From assembly GCA_005791535.1 (NCBI GenBank), contig SXWH01000253.1, forward strand, positions 1-39,442: DNA of 39,442 nt, given 5' to 3'. The notes beneath the pieces were generated by a model, which searched no databases, was not told the origin of the DNA, and saw only the letters and a list, made by a program, of their open reading frames with translations. Shown here piece by piece: positions 31,835 through 39,442 of the stretch. Source of the DNA: Verrucomicrobiaceae bacterium (lineage in GTDB: Bacteria > Verrucomicrobiota > Verrucomicrobiia > Chthoniobacterales > Chthoniobacteraceae). Position numbers and translations under genes: made by a program. Position 1 is the stretch's first letter. Each line of letters begins with the position of its first letter.

Positions 31835-32899
31835 CTACTTTTGATTTCCGAGCTGGAGGCCGGCCTGTTCGCCTGTGTTGAGAAGATCCTCGCCGGTAGA
31901 TGGTGTCGCGCCTGTTCCGGTCGGGCTTTCTCCGGGGGTGATTTTTAACGTGAGCCGCTTTCCGGCGCGAGAGACGAGGACGTCGAGCGGTTCCTCGGGC
32001 TGCACGTAGAATGATGCATTCAGCACGTCTTCGGGCGCGGTGATTTTCCATTCGCCGACCTGAATAAGGACGTCGCCCGGGCGCAGACCGCCGCCGTAGC
32101 CGGGGCCATTGAGCCGGAGGTTTCGCACGCGGATACTGCTTCCGTGTTCCGGCGCATCGGTGAGCCGCACGTCGGCTCCAAGCCAGCCCTGGCGGATTCG
32201 GCCGTGGGCGAGAAAATCGTGGTAAACCTTGTCCACCGCCTCGCCGGGCAGTGCGAACAGTCCGGCACCGTTTTCCAAAGTGCTGATGATGACGCCGGCG
32301 ACCTCGCCTCGTGCATTCATGAGCGGTGCGCCACCCTGTCCGCGCTGGACGGGTGCGGTTGCGCGGATGTGGCGCGCTGCGAAGAAGCGCCCGCCGTGTC
32401 CCATATCGAATCCGGACACCACGCCGAAACTCGGCGAGAGCGGAAACTCAAGCGGATAGCCGATTGCGATAACCATCGCGCCGATTCCGAGACGGTTCGC
32501 TTTTCCGAGCCGTAGGAACGATGTGGGTTTGTCGGTGTCCGCTTTGAGAATGGCGATGCCGCTGCGGCGGTCGGCCATGAGGCGCTTAAGCGGCACGCGG
32601 TCATCTCCTATGATAGCGAAGATTTCTTCGGATTCGCCGAGCACTGCGTAGCTGGTAATCAGAACGCCGTTTGGCTCGATGAAGAATCCGGTTCCCGCCA
32701 TGGCGCCGCCGTCGTCCTCTGCTTCAATTCGCACGATCGCGTCGCGCGAACGGGCGAAGATCCCCTGGATTTCGTTCGAGACCGACTCGAGAACCGACTG
32801 CGTTTCGAGCGGCGCTTTTGCAGGCTCTGCGGCAAGGCATTGCAGAGCAAAAGCCGCGAGCGCGGACGAAATGCTAGAAGCGGATCTGAGTAGCCTCAT
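31835..32899 (-). CDS. HtrA/DegP-like pseudoprotease with PDZ domain
   Basis: A 354-residue exported protein. After a signal peptide (about 1-24) comes a trypsin-like domain (about 45-225) and one PDZ domain (about 235-320, YGGGLRPGDVLIQVGEW). Alignment by eye with DegP shows that all three catalytic residues are replaced. The His position is Ala85 in GVLITSYAVL, the Asp position is Gly114 in RRSGIAIL, and the Ser position is Gly189 in RGQGGAPL. The fold motifs around them are kept (IAIGYPLEFPLSPSFGVVSG, APVQRGQ), so it is likely a folded but inactive binding protein. The start at 32899 overlaps the upstream membrane-protein gene by 26 bp. It is third in an operon after the ECF sigma factor (33377-34093) and a probable anti-sigma factor, like an RpoE-type envelope stress circuit. 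A role as a stress sensor is inferred. Confidence 0.88.
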   Translation of the reverse strand: MRLLRSASSISSALAAFALQCLAAEPAKAPLETQSVLESVSNEIQGIFARSRDAIVRIEAEDDGGAMAGTGFFIEPNGVLITSYAVLGESEEIFAIIGDDRVPLKRLMADRRSGIAILKADTDKPTSFLRLGKANRLGIGAMVIAIGYPLEFPLSPSFGVVSGFDMGHGGRFFAARHIRATAPVQRGQGGAPLMNARGEVAGVIISTLENGAGLFALPGEAVDKVYHDFLAHGRIRQGWLGADVRLTDAPEHGSSIRVRNLRLNGPGYGGGLRPGDVLIQVGEWKITAPEDVLNASFYVQPEEPLDVLVSRAGKRLTLKITPGESPTGTGATPSTGEDLLNTGEQAGLQLGNQK

Positions 32900-33371
32900 A
32901 GCTCGCGGGTAGTCCGCCGCCGACGAATTGCGGTGCGGGCTGCGTGCCGGACCGCGCGGGCACAACGACGCGCTGGAGTGGAGGCAGGAGTTTCTGGTCC
33001 TGCACATTGAGGGTCAGCACGGGTTGCGGCGGTGTCGAATGCGCGGCGACCGGCTGGGCATTGAGCGCCGGATTTGAAGTCGCGATGGCCGAAGGCCGCT
33101 GCTTGGGCATCGCAATCTGGATGATGCCGACGCCGGTCAGAAGGATGCCCGCCATGGTGCCGGCGTAGCGCCAGTCCACACGCATGGATTGGAAAAAGGT
33201 TTTCACGCGCTCGACGGCGATGCGCCAGGCTGGACGACGCAGCATCTCCTCGCGCTGCCGTTCATGGATGCCGGCGAGGAGGTCGTTGAAGTAACCCGGA
33301 GGCGGCTGTTCGTACCGCTTGAGCCGGAGCAAGGCTTGGAGTTGTTTCTCGTTGAGTTGCTTGTCTGCCAT
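32874..33371 (-). CDS. Single-pass membrane protein, probable anti-sigma factor
   Basis: A 165-residue protein with an N-terminal cytoplasmic part (1-68) that is helical and starts MADKQLNEKQLQALLRLKRYEQPPPGYF. One membrane helix (about 69-88, YAGTMAGILLTGVGIIQIAM) follows, then a Pro/Gln-rich exported tail (90-165). No HxxxCxxC zinc anti-sigma motif is seen. It is encoded 5 bp after the ECF sigma gene and overlaps the HtrA-like gene by 26 bp. The position and topology match RseA-type regulators: the cytoplasmic part would hold the sigma factor and the external tail would meet the HtrA-like protein. This role is an inference from context. Confidence 0.75.
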   Translation of the reverse strand: MADKQLNEKQLQALLRLKRYEQPPPGYFNDLLAGIHERQREEMLRRPAWRIAVERVKTFFQSMRVDWRYAGTMAGILLTGVGIIQIAMPKQRPSAIATSNPALNAQPVAAHSTPPQPVLTLNVQDQKLLPPLQRVVVPARSGTQPAPQFVGGGLPASYEATQIRF

Positions 33372-33376
33372 GGTCT

Positions 33377-34093
33377 TCAGGGTGTCGGGTTGGGAGCGAA
33401 TTCGCCCAGCCAGCCTTGGAGTTGTTTGTGGGCGTAGAAAAGACGCGAGCGCACGGTACCTTCGCTGATTTTCAGTATCTCCGCGATTTCACCGTGGGAC
33501 ATTCCCTGAATGTCGAACATCGTCACGACCGCGCGGTGCTCGGGGGTGAGTTTCATCATGGCCTCGTTGATCTTGCGCTGCATTTCGGAGAGGTCTGCAT
33601 CGCGCACCGGCGTGCTTTGCGTGGTGAGTTCGGCGAATTCCTTGTCGTTGGAAATTCCGTTGTCCACATCGTCGAGGCTCATCGTCCAGCGGCGCCCGCG
33701 CTTCTGAACAAAATTGATGGCAGTGTTCGCGGCGATGCTGTGGAGCCATGTGGAAAACGCCGATTTGCCCCGGAACCCTTTGATGTTGCGGTAGACCTTC
33801 ATCCACACGTCCTGCAGCATGTCATTCGCGTCGTCGTGGTTCGACGTCATGTGGTACATCTGCGCGTAGAGCTTCGGGCTGTGTTTGACGACGAGCGAAT
33901 CGAACGCTGCGGAATCTCCCGCCTGGGCCCGGGCGACCAGCGCCTCGTCCTCGCGGCGGCTGGCCTCCTTTTCTGCAGCGACAGGGTCGATCTCTCCGGC
34001 GGCCATTCCGGCGGAGAAAGCGGGCGCTGAGGCTGGAAAAATGTTATGCAAGCTGGGGAAGAGTGTAGTCGAGTTCGGTAAAACGGCAGCCAT
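33377..34093 (-). CDS. RpoE-like ECF sigma factor
   Basis: An ECF sigma factor of about 238 residues. The region 2 segment has ALVARAQAGDSAAFDSLVV, SNHDDANDMLQDVWMKVYRNI and AFSTWLHSIAANTAINFVQKR. Region 4 has KLTPEHRAVVTMFDIQGMSHGEIAEILKISEGTVRSRLFYAHKQL. Together these form the classic group IV pattern. It differs in type from the two (T)RWSLV/THWSMV sigma factors elsewhere in the window. The start is uncertain: GTG 34099, ATG 34093 or ATG 34006 (MAAGEIDPV); only the last 210 residues are clearly homologous. It is first in the operon with the membrane and pseudo-HtrA genes. A possible self-recognised promoter is at 34166-34189. Confidence 0.93.
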   Translation of the reverse strand: MAAVLPNSTTLFPSLHNIFPASAPAFSAGMAAGEIDPVAAEKEASRREDEALVARAQAGDSAAFDSLVVKHSPKLYAQMYHMTSNHDDANDMLQDVWMKVYRNIKGFRGKSAFSTWLHSIAANTAINFVQKRGRRWTMSLDDVDNGISNDKEFAELTTQSTPVRDADLSEMQRKINEAMMKLTPEHRAVVTMFDIQGMSHGEIAEILKISEGTVRSRLFYAHKQLQGWLGEFAPNPTP

Positions 34094-34165
34094 TTTCACA
34101 ATGTTTCCGAAGTTCGAAAATCGAGGATTTCAGGGTGCGGCTGGCGCTTCATCGTATCCCTATGA

Positions 34166-34189
34166 GACAGGCACATCGGGAAAACGTTC
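34166..34189 (-). promoter_or_regulatory. Possible ECF-type promoter upstream of the sigma operon
   Basis: On the minus strand GAAC (34186-34189) and GTC (34166-34168) are separated by 17 bases, the general AAC/CGTC spacing of ECF promoters. It lies about 70 bases before the sigma gene start. If real, it suggests autoregulation. The match is short and could be chance. Confidence 0.25.
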
Positions 34190-34256
34190 AAAGAATTTGA
34201 CCGTTCGTGCGGGAGCCGCGGTGTTTGTGTGTCGAATTGGGAACGGTCCAAGCTAC

Positions 34257-34262
34257 GGAGGT
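34257..34262 (+). promoter_or_regulatory. Strong ribosome binding site for the CNB-domain kinase
   Basis: GGAGGT at 34257-34262, five bases before the ATG at 34268. It is the clearest Shine-Dalgarno sequence in the window and fixes that start. Confidence 0.8.
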
Positions 34263-34267
34263 AGCCG

Positions 34268-35401
34268 ATGGCTGCGCGAGCGATTCAATTTATTGATAAC
34301 GACAGTGTTCGAACGAACCGGCTCTTTGACGGCATTCCTTCAGAGTTGCTGACGAATGTAAGTCAGGGGTTGCAGTTTTTCTCCTATCGCTCGAACGAGA
34401 TTATTTTCCGCGATGGCGACCCTGGTGATTGCCTGTTTCTGGTCTGTGAAGGGAGCGTTCGGATTTCGAAAACCGGTCGCGGCGGCAATCAGGAGACACT
34501 GGGATTTATCCAGAAGGGCGATTTCTTCGGCGAAATGGCGCTCGTGGACGGACAGCCGCGGAGCGCACAAGCCTGTGCGAGCGAAGATTCGGTGATTTGT
34601 CGTTTGGACCAGGCCGCATTTGACCGCATCCTCGCTCTCGCGCCCGGGCACGCCCACATGAACTTTCTCCGTTCGGTCGTCGCGCGATTGCGGAGCGTAA
34701 ACAGTCAGTTTGTTTCCGAACTCATGCGCAACGAGCGCATTAACACGCTCGGGACCATGGCGAATTCGATCATTCACGACCTGAAAAGCCCGATTACGGT
34801 AGTTCGTTCGTGCTGTGAGTTACTCGCGAACCGGTTTCAAGAGCCGACGGTGGTCGACCTCTGCCGGCTTATGAACAAATCGGTGGACGGGATGCTGGAT
34901 ATGATTCAAGAGCTGCTCGATTTCACGCGTGGCCAGAGCAGCGTCCAGCTTGTCCGAAGGCCGGCGAACGAGGTTCTCGACGAGCTCAAATCGACGCTTC
35001 CCCGCCTGCTGCCGACGTCGATTCACCTCATTCTGGAGGATGGGTGTACCGATGAGATTCTCATCGACGTGGGCCGCTTTGGACGCGTGATCCTGAACCT
35101 CGTGAAAAATGCCGTTGAGGCCATGAAGAATGGCGGAATCATCTGGGTCGGCGTGCGACGCGAGGGCGAGCACGTGATTTTCAAAGTTGGCGATACCGGC
35201 TGCGGTATCCCGGCGGCGTTGCAGGCGCGGATTTTTGAGCCGTTCATCACACACGGCAAATCGAGCGGCACCGGCCTCGGGCTGGCGATCGTGAAGAGCG
35301 TGGTCGATTCGCACAACGGAACGATTTCCCTGCACAGCAAGGAAGGAATCGGAACCACGTTCGAGATTTCTCTCCCGGTTGCAAAGGCCCTGACTTCCTA
35401 G
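34268..35401 (+). CDS. Cyclic-nucleotide-binding-domain histidine kinase
   Basis: A 377-residue soluble protein. A CRP-like cNMP-binding fold is at about 15-140 ([34 protein letters not shown]), with FGEMAL and the PRSA cassette in the phosphate-binding position. It is followed by HisKA with His170 in [13 protein letters not shown]. The ATPase domain has N-box [10 protein letters not shown]1 DTGCGIP and G2 GTGLGL, and is intact. There is no membrane segment and no helix-turn-helix, so a soluble cAMP- or redox-type signal may control the kinase directly. No response regulator is adjacent, so its partner is elsewhere. Its stop shares a CTAG with the convergent DUF1501 stop, a 4-bp overlap. Confidence 0.93.
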   Translation: MAARAIQFIDNDSVRTNRLFDGIPSELLTNVSQGLQFFSYRSNEIIFRDGDPGDCLFLVCEGSVRISKTGRGGNQETLGFIQKGDFFGEMALVDGQPRSAQACASEDSVICRLDQAAFDRILALAPGHAHMNFLRSVVARLRSVNSQFVSELMRNERINTLGTMANSIIHDLKSPITVVRSCCELLANRFQEPTVVDLCRLMNKSVDGMLDMIQELLDFTRGQSSVQLVRRPANEVLDELKSTLPRLLPTSIHLILEDGCTDEILIDVGRFGRVILNLVKNAVEAMKNGGIIWVGVRREGEHVIFKVGDTGCGIPAALQARIFEPFITHGKSSGTGLGLAIVKSVVDSHNGTISLHSKEGIGTTFEISLPVAKALTS

Positions 35402-36867
35402 GCGAGCACCGGCTTTACGATGGTGCCGTGGATGTCCGTGAGACGGAAGTCGCGGCCTTGATACCGGAAGGTCAGCCGCTCGTGGTCCACGCCGAGCAGG
35501 TGCATGATGGTCGCATTGAGGTCGTGCACGTGAACGGGGTTCTCCACGATGTTGTAGCAGTAGTCGTCGGTCGCGCCGTACGTCGTGCCCTTCTTCACTC
35601 CGGCACCGGCCATGAGCATCGTGAAGCAGCGCGGGTGGTGATCGCGTCCGTAATTCGTCTCGGTGAGTGCACCTTGCGAGTAGATGGTGCGCCCGAATTC
35701 GCCGCCCCAGACGATGAGTGTGTCATCGAGCAGTCCGCGTTGTTTGAGATCGGTGAGTAAGGCTGCGGTTGCCTGGTCGGTGTCCTTGCACTGGCCTTTC
35801 AATGCGTTCGGCAGGCCGCCGTGGTGGTCCCAGCCCATGTGGAAGAGTTGCACAAATCGCACATCCCGCTCCGCGAGCCGGCGGGCGAGAAGGCAGTTCG
35901 AAGCGTAGCTGCCCGGGCGTTTCACGTCGGGGCCGTACATATCGAGAATCGATTGCGGTTCCTTCGAGATATCGAGCAGGTCGGGCACGCTCGCCTGCAT
36001 CTTGAACGCCATTTCATACTGCGCGATTCGCGCCTGGATTTCCGGGTCGCCGACAGCGTCGAAGCGGCTTTTGTTCAAAGCGGCGAGTTCGTCCAGCGTT
36101 TCGCGGCGCGTCTCGGTGTCCATCCCGGGCGGATTGGAAAGATAAAGAACGCGGTCACCTTTGTTGCGGAACTTCACGCCCTGATGTTTTGAGGGCAAGA
36201 AGCCCGCGCTCCACAGCCGGTCGTAGAGCGGCTGGTCGTCGGGACGCCCGCTGCCGAAGGAGGTCAGAACAACATACGCGGGCAAATCGCGGTTCTCGCT
36301 GCCGAGTCCGTACCCGACCCACGATCCGATGCTCGGCCGTCCGGCGAGCTGCGAGCCGGTTTGCATGAATGTGATGGCAGGATCGTGATTGATCGCCTCG
36401 GTGTGCATGGACCGAATGATCGTCCACTCGTCGGCGAGCTTGCTCATGTGCGGCATCAGCTCGCTGAACCACGCGCCGCTTTTTCCGTGCTGTGAGAACT
36501 TGAAAATGCTCGGTGCGACGGGAAATTTCGACTGCCCCGAGGTCATCGTCGTCAGGCGCTGGCCCTGCCGGATGCTCGCGGGAAGGTCCTCTCCGCGTTT
36601 GCCATTCATCGCGGGCTTCGGGTCAAAGAGATCCATCTGCGACGGTGCACCGCTCTGGAACAGATAAATGATCCGCTTTGCCTTCGGTGCGTAGTTTGGA
36701 AAGCCCGGAAGCCCGGTTGCCGGTGCCGCAGAGGCCGTATTTCCAAACAGCGAACCAAGCGCGGCGAGTCCGATTCCGCCTGCGGAACGGGTGAGGAAAG
36801 TGCGGCGCGTTACGGCGCGCTTTGCGTCGGCGTTGAGGGAAAGGAATGCGTGGTCATTGCAATTCAT
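35398..36867 (-). CDS. DUF1501 secreted protein (Tat signal)
   Basis: A 489-residue protein of the DUF1501 family, of sulfatase-like fold. The N-terminus carries a twin-arginine signal: RRTFL (21-25) and [13 protein letters not shown], so it is exported folded. Family blocks include [59 protein letters not shown] and [14 protein letters not shown], then [19 protein letters not shown]. In Planctomycetes and Verrucomicrobia such proteins are usually encoded next to a DUF1549/DUF1553 cytochrome protein, but none is adjacent here. The start is taken at [10 protein letters not shown] (36867). The stop overlaps the CNB-kinase stop. Confidence 0.93.
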   Translation of the reverse strand: MNCNDHAFLSLNADAKRAVTRRTFLTRSAGGIGLAALGSLFGNTASAAPATGLPGFPNYAPKAKRIIYLFQSGAPSQMDLFDPKPAMNGKRGEDLPASIRQGQRLTTMTSGQSKFPVAPSIFKFSQHGKSGAWFSELMPHMSKLADEWTIIRSMHTEAINHDPAITFMQTGSQLAGRPSIGSWVGYGLGSENRDLPAYVVLTSFGSGRPDDQPLYDRLWSAGFLPSKHQGVKFRNKGDRVLYLSNPPGMDTETRRETLDELAALNKSRFDAVGDPEIQARIAQYEMAFKMQASVPDLLDISKEPQSILDMYGPDVKRPGSYASNCLLARRLAERDVRFVQLFHMGWDHHGGLPNALKGQCKDTDQATAALLTDLKQRGLLDDTLIVWGGEFGRTIYSQGALTETNYGRDHHPRCFTMLMAGAGVKKGTTYGATDDYCYNIVENPVHVHDLNATIMHLLGVDHERLTFRYQGRDFRLTDIHGTIVKPVLA

Positions 36868-37019
36868 ACGGGTGTTATAGCCCTGCGCGGCGGCCGCTGC
36901 CAACGGCGAGTTCCTGGTTGCTCATCGGTATTTATACCGACACCGGACCCGCCCCGGCCGGAGTCCCGGCGAATGTAAATTGCCTCGCCTCTCCGCCGGA
37001 TTACGCGCAGTTTCAGCGC

Positions 37020-38057
37020 ATGATTCGCTTCACGTTCATCGCGCTCCTTGCATTCGCGGCGGCTGTTTGCGCGCAGGAGGAGAAAGTGACGGCATCTGCA
37101 AAGGATCTTGTCACGGTGGATTCCGCGACGGAGCAAATCATCAACGGCGGTCTGCGCTGGCTCGCATCAAAGCAGCAGCCGAACGGTTCGTGGAGCGCCT
37201 CCGAAGGCCGGCGCGATGAGCATCCCGTGGCGATGACCGGCTACGTGCTCATGGCTTACATGGCTGCCGGAAACCTGCCGGAGCAGGGTGAATTTGCAAA
37301 GCAGGTCAAGGGAGGCATGGACTTCCTGCTCGATAGCGTGGGCACCGATGGCCAGTACCGCGGCGTGGATGGCAGCAAATACATGTACAACCACGGCATC
37401 GCGACCATCGCGCTTGCCGAGCTTTACGGCGAGACGCGCCATCCCGGCATGCGCGAGAAGTTAAACCGCGCGATTCAGTTGATCGTTACATCCCAGAGCG
37501 ATCAAGGCCGGCACAAGGGCGGATGGCGTTATCAACCGCGCCCCGGCGATGCGGATATCTCGGTCACGGTTTTGCAAGTCGTCGCGCTCCGCGCTGCAAA
37601 GAACGGGGGAATCGATGTGCCGCAGCAGACGATCGACGACGCCGTGGATTATGTGAAACGCTGTGCGGTTGGGAACAGCGGCGGCTTTGCTTATCAGGCT
37701 GGGAGCTGGGGTCCCGGCTACGCGCGGACGGCGGCCGCAATTTACTCTCTGCAGGTTTGTGGATTGTACGAAGACCCGATGGTGCCGAAGGGCAGCAAAT
37801 TTCTTTTCGATCAGCGTTTTGACCGGCGCCACTGGACCTATGGTTCAAACTACGCAGGCCCGGCGCAATACATGATCGGCGGTGACACCTGGCAGAAATG
37901 GTACGACTACATGAAGCAGGTGCTCGTGCCTTCCGTGCAGCGGAACGGCGAACTGTGCTACTGGCAGGAGAACGAGGTGGGGCCGGTTTATGCGACGGCG
38001 TGTTTCGTCAGCATACTTGCGATGCCTTGGCACTACGTTCCGCTTTACCAGCGCTGA
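37020..38057 (+). CDS. Secreted prenyltransferase/squalene-cyclase-repeat protein
   Basis: A 345-residue exported protein (signal peptide MIRFTFIALLAFAAAVCA). The mature part is an alpha/alpha-toroid of the prenyltransferase/squalene oxidase repeat type, with QQPNGSWSA (53-60), GTDGQYRGVDGSKYMYNHGIAT, QGRHKGGWRYQPRP, and GFAYQAGSWGPGYARTAAAIYSL. The aspartate-rich catalytic motif of true cyclases is not seen, so it is more likely a non-catalytic repeat protein like those common in Planctomycetes and Verrucomicrobia. The in-frame start at 36846 would put 58 non-signal residues before the signal; the ATG at 37020 is chosen. It ends 1 bp from the convergent rodA stop. Confidence 0.9.
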   Translation: MIRFTFIALLAFAAAVCAQEEKVTASAKDLVTVDSATEQIINGGLRWLASKQQPNGSWSASEGRRDEHPVAMTGYVLMAYMAAGNLPEQGEFAKQVKGGMDFLLDSVGTDGQYRGVDGSKYMYNHGIATIALAELYGETRHPGMREKLNRAIQLIVTSQSDQGRHKGGWRYQPRPGDADISVTVLQVVALRAAKNGGIDVPQQTIDDAVDYVKRCAVGNSGGFAYQAGSWGPGYARTAAAIYSLQVCGLYEDPMVPKGSKFLFDQRFDRRHWTYGSNYAGPAQYMIGGDTWQKWYDYMKQVLVPSVQRNGELCYWQENEVGPVYATACFVSILAMPWHYVPLYQR

Positions 38058-38058
38058 A

Positions 38059-39222
38059 TCACGCCAGCGCGAACTCCTTTTCTTTCGTCGAAACCGCCTG
38101 ATTTCGATGAACCCAGACGCTGTTGATCAGGCCGAAAGTGAACATCAGCATCAGCACAAAAGTTCCGCCCGAACTGATGAGCGGAAGCGGAAGGCCTGTG
38201 ATCGGCATGAGGGCGATTGTCATCCCGATGTTTTGATAGGTGTGAAAAAAAACCTGTCCCGTGATGCCTGCCACAATCAGCAATCCGAAGGCATCTCGCG
38301 CCCGGAAAGCAGTAAGGACCATCGCAAGAAGCAGGATGCCAAATGCCGCGATCACAGCGACGCCACCGAGGAAGCCCCACTGCTCGGCGATGGTTGTGAA
38401 AATGTAATCGGTGTGCGCGACATCCGCGGGGATGAGGCCGAGTTCGAGTTGCGTCGGCATCGGCTCGGCGCCCGGCGGTACTTCCGCCATGCGCTTGCCG
38501 TTGAAGCCTGCGGAACCGACGGCGATGAGCGATTGGATGATTGCGTAACCCGTTCCGCGCGGATCGATTTCCGGGTCGAGAAACGCGACGATGCGGCTCC
38601 GTGCATACATCTCCAGCTTGAAGCAGATGACCAGCGGCAGGAGCGTGAGTCCGACGAGCACGAGTGCCGCCAGCCAGCGTTTCGGGATGCCGCCGAGCCA
38701 CAGCATCGCCATCACCGTGGGCACCCACACGAGCGTCATGCCGTTGTCCTTCTGCAAGAGCGTCAGGGCCATCGGCGGCAGCGTGATGATGCCTGTTCCG
38801 CAGAGACGCCAGAATGCGTGGAGATTCGGGAACTGGCTCAAAAAGAGGGCGAGCACGAGGATACCGGAAACGATCGCGATCTGAGACGGCTGGAACTGTG
38901 GGAGTCCCGGCAGTTTCAGCCAGCAGACGGCGCCCTTAACCTCGACGCCGAACTTCGTGAACGTAAGCCCGAGCAGGATCATGCTCACGACGTAGAGCGG
39001 AATCGCGAGCCACTTGACCCAGCGGTAATCCGTGAGCGTCACAGCGAGAAAAATGACCAGTCCGAATCCGACAAAACGTGCGTGGTCCTGCCAGTAGGTC
39101 TTTTCCGACGTGAAATGCTCCGTCGCGCCCTGGATGAAAAACACACCGGCAAGCGAAATGACGACGACCGCCGCGAAGAGCAGCCAGTTCATTCCAATCA
39201 ATTTTCGCAGAAACGGTGTCAT
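38059..39222 (-). CDS. rodA: RodA-like SEDS glycosyltransferase
   Basis: A 387-residue membrane protein with about ten hydrophobic segments. It shows the SEDS hallmarks GLPLPLISSGGTF near the C-terminus, the AHTDYIF region with Asp272 and the PRGTGYAIIQSLIAVGSAG block. It would polymerise lipid II during wall elongation together with a class B PBP. The usual QPSE motif is QPSQ here (Gln114 instead of Glu) and is followed by IAIVSG rather than the usual K-containing stretch; the nearby GARRWL-type motif reads GAVCWL. This may be clade-typical. No mreB/C/D or PBP2 gene is in the window. Confidence 0.92.
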   Translation of the reverse strand: MTPFLRKLIGMNWLLFAAVVVISLAGVFFIQGATEHFTSEKTYWQDHARFVGFGLVIFLAVTLTDYRWVKWLAIPLYVVSMILLGLTFTKFGVEVKGAVCWLKLPGLPQFQPSQIAIVSGILVLALFLSQFPNLHAFWRLCGTGIITLPPMALTLLQKDNGMTLVWVPTVMAMLWLGGIPKRWLAALVLVGLTLLPLVICFKLEMYARSRIVAFLDPEIDPRGTGYAIIQSLIAVGSAGFNGKRMAEVPPGAEPMPTQLELGLIPADVAHTDYIFTTIAEQWGFLGGVAVIAAFGILLLAMVLTAFRARDAFGLLIVAGITGQVFFHTYQNIGMTIALMPITGLPLPLISSGGTFVLMLMFTFGLINSVWVHRNQAVSTKEKEFALA

Positions 39223-39262
39223 GTCTGATTAACGCGGTTCCGCGCAAAATCTTGCAGCGGAA

Positions 39263-39442
39263 TCACGCGATTTCCGGCACCGCCGCCAGCAGCTTGCGCG
39301 TGTATTCGTGCTGCGGGTTTTCGTAAATCTCCTCGGCGCTCGCGCTTTCCACAATCTTGCCGTGATACATCACCAGAACCTTGTGGCTGATGTGCTGCAC
39401 CACCGCGAGGTCGTGCGCGATGACGAGATAAGTCAGGCCAAG
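39263..39442 (-). CDS. Oligopeptide/dipeptide ABC transporter ATP-binding protein, C-terminal part
   Basis: The last 59 residues of a gene cut by the window edge. They begin [20 protein letters not shown], which contains the switch His of AHDL, followed by [30 protein letters not shown]. This pattern is that of the OppF/DppF family, whose proteins energise import of peptides or nickel. The catalytic Walker A and B and the signature motif lie outside the window. It is upstream of rodA on the same strand with a 40-bp gap. Confidence 0.9.
   Translation of the reverse strand, partial: LGLTYLVIAHDLAVVQHISHKVLVMYHGKIVESASAEEIYENPQHEYTRKLLAAVPEIA

Overview
The window is about 60 percent GC and reads as a chromosomal segment of a Verrucomicrobiota bacterium, probably near Chthoniobacterales/Spartobacteria. 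That placement is inferred from gene content: a DUF1501 secreted protein, very large lamin-tail/CotH and LamG/GSDH/di-heme secreted proteins, a ThuA-like protein, ECF sigma factors with an N-terminal (T)RWSLV/THWSMV signature, and an Obg with a long insert. No 16S rRNA is present, so the lineage is not proved.

Layout. 1-3349: the end of gpmI, a low-GC insert with an HhH-GPD-like gene and two unusual repeat structures, an unrecognised 228-residue protein, and obgE. 3458-5839: tRNA-Ser(UGA), a CHASE3-PAS histidine kinase and its overlapping response regulator, all on the minus strand. 6015-12074: an ECF sigma factor, a membrane Ser/Thr kinase with an external C-terminal domain, and a 1222-residue secreted LamG/GSDH/di-heme protein. 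12177-13966: a possible small membrane peptide, murI and a zinc-ribbon protein. 14055-18076: a tightly coupled four-gene operon (TolB-like propeller, lipoprotein, MBOAT acyltransferase, AlgJ/AlgX-like SGNH protein) that looks like an exported-polymer O-acetylation module. 18259-19767: a lipoprotein, sufT and hslR.

19783-20205 holds two near-identical copies of an intergenic unit. Each has a promoter-like part and a terminator-like part on the minus strand, and the 69 bp that would be transcribed is identical in both copies, so this is a candidate twin small RNA. It is followed by a PP2C phosphatase overlapping a miniature kinase-like protein, an AEC permease without an ATG start, and a second (T)HWSMV-type ECF sigma factor. 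23455-31829 encodes secreted proteins: a C45-type hydrolase, an 1831-residue lamin-tail/CotH protein and a ThuA-like protein.

31835-34093 is a compact operon of ECF sigma factor, single-pass membrane protein (probable anti-sigma factor) and an HtrA-like protein in which all three catalytic residues are replaced. It resembles an envelope-stress circuit built around a pseudoprotease. The window ends with a cyclic-nucleotide-binding histidine kinase, a DUF1501 protein, a prenyltransferase-like repeat protein, a RodA-like SEDS protein with altered motifs, and the end of an oligopeptide-type ABC ATPase.

The most promising undescribed elements are the twin small-RNA units, the sigma/anti-sigma/pseudo-HtrA operon, and the mirror-symmetric 21-bp repeat array at 1330-1550.
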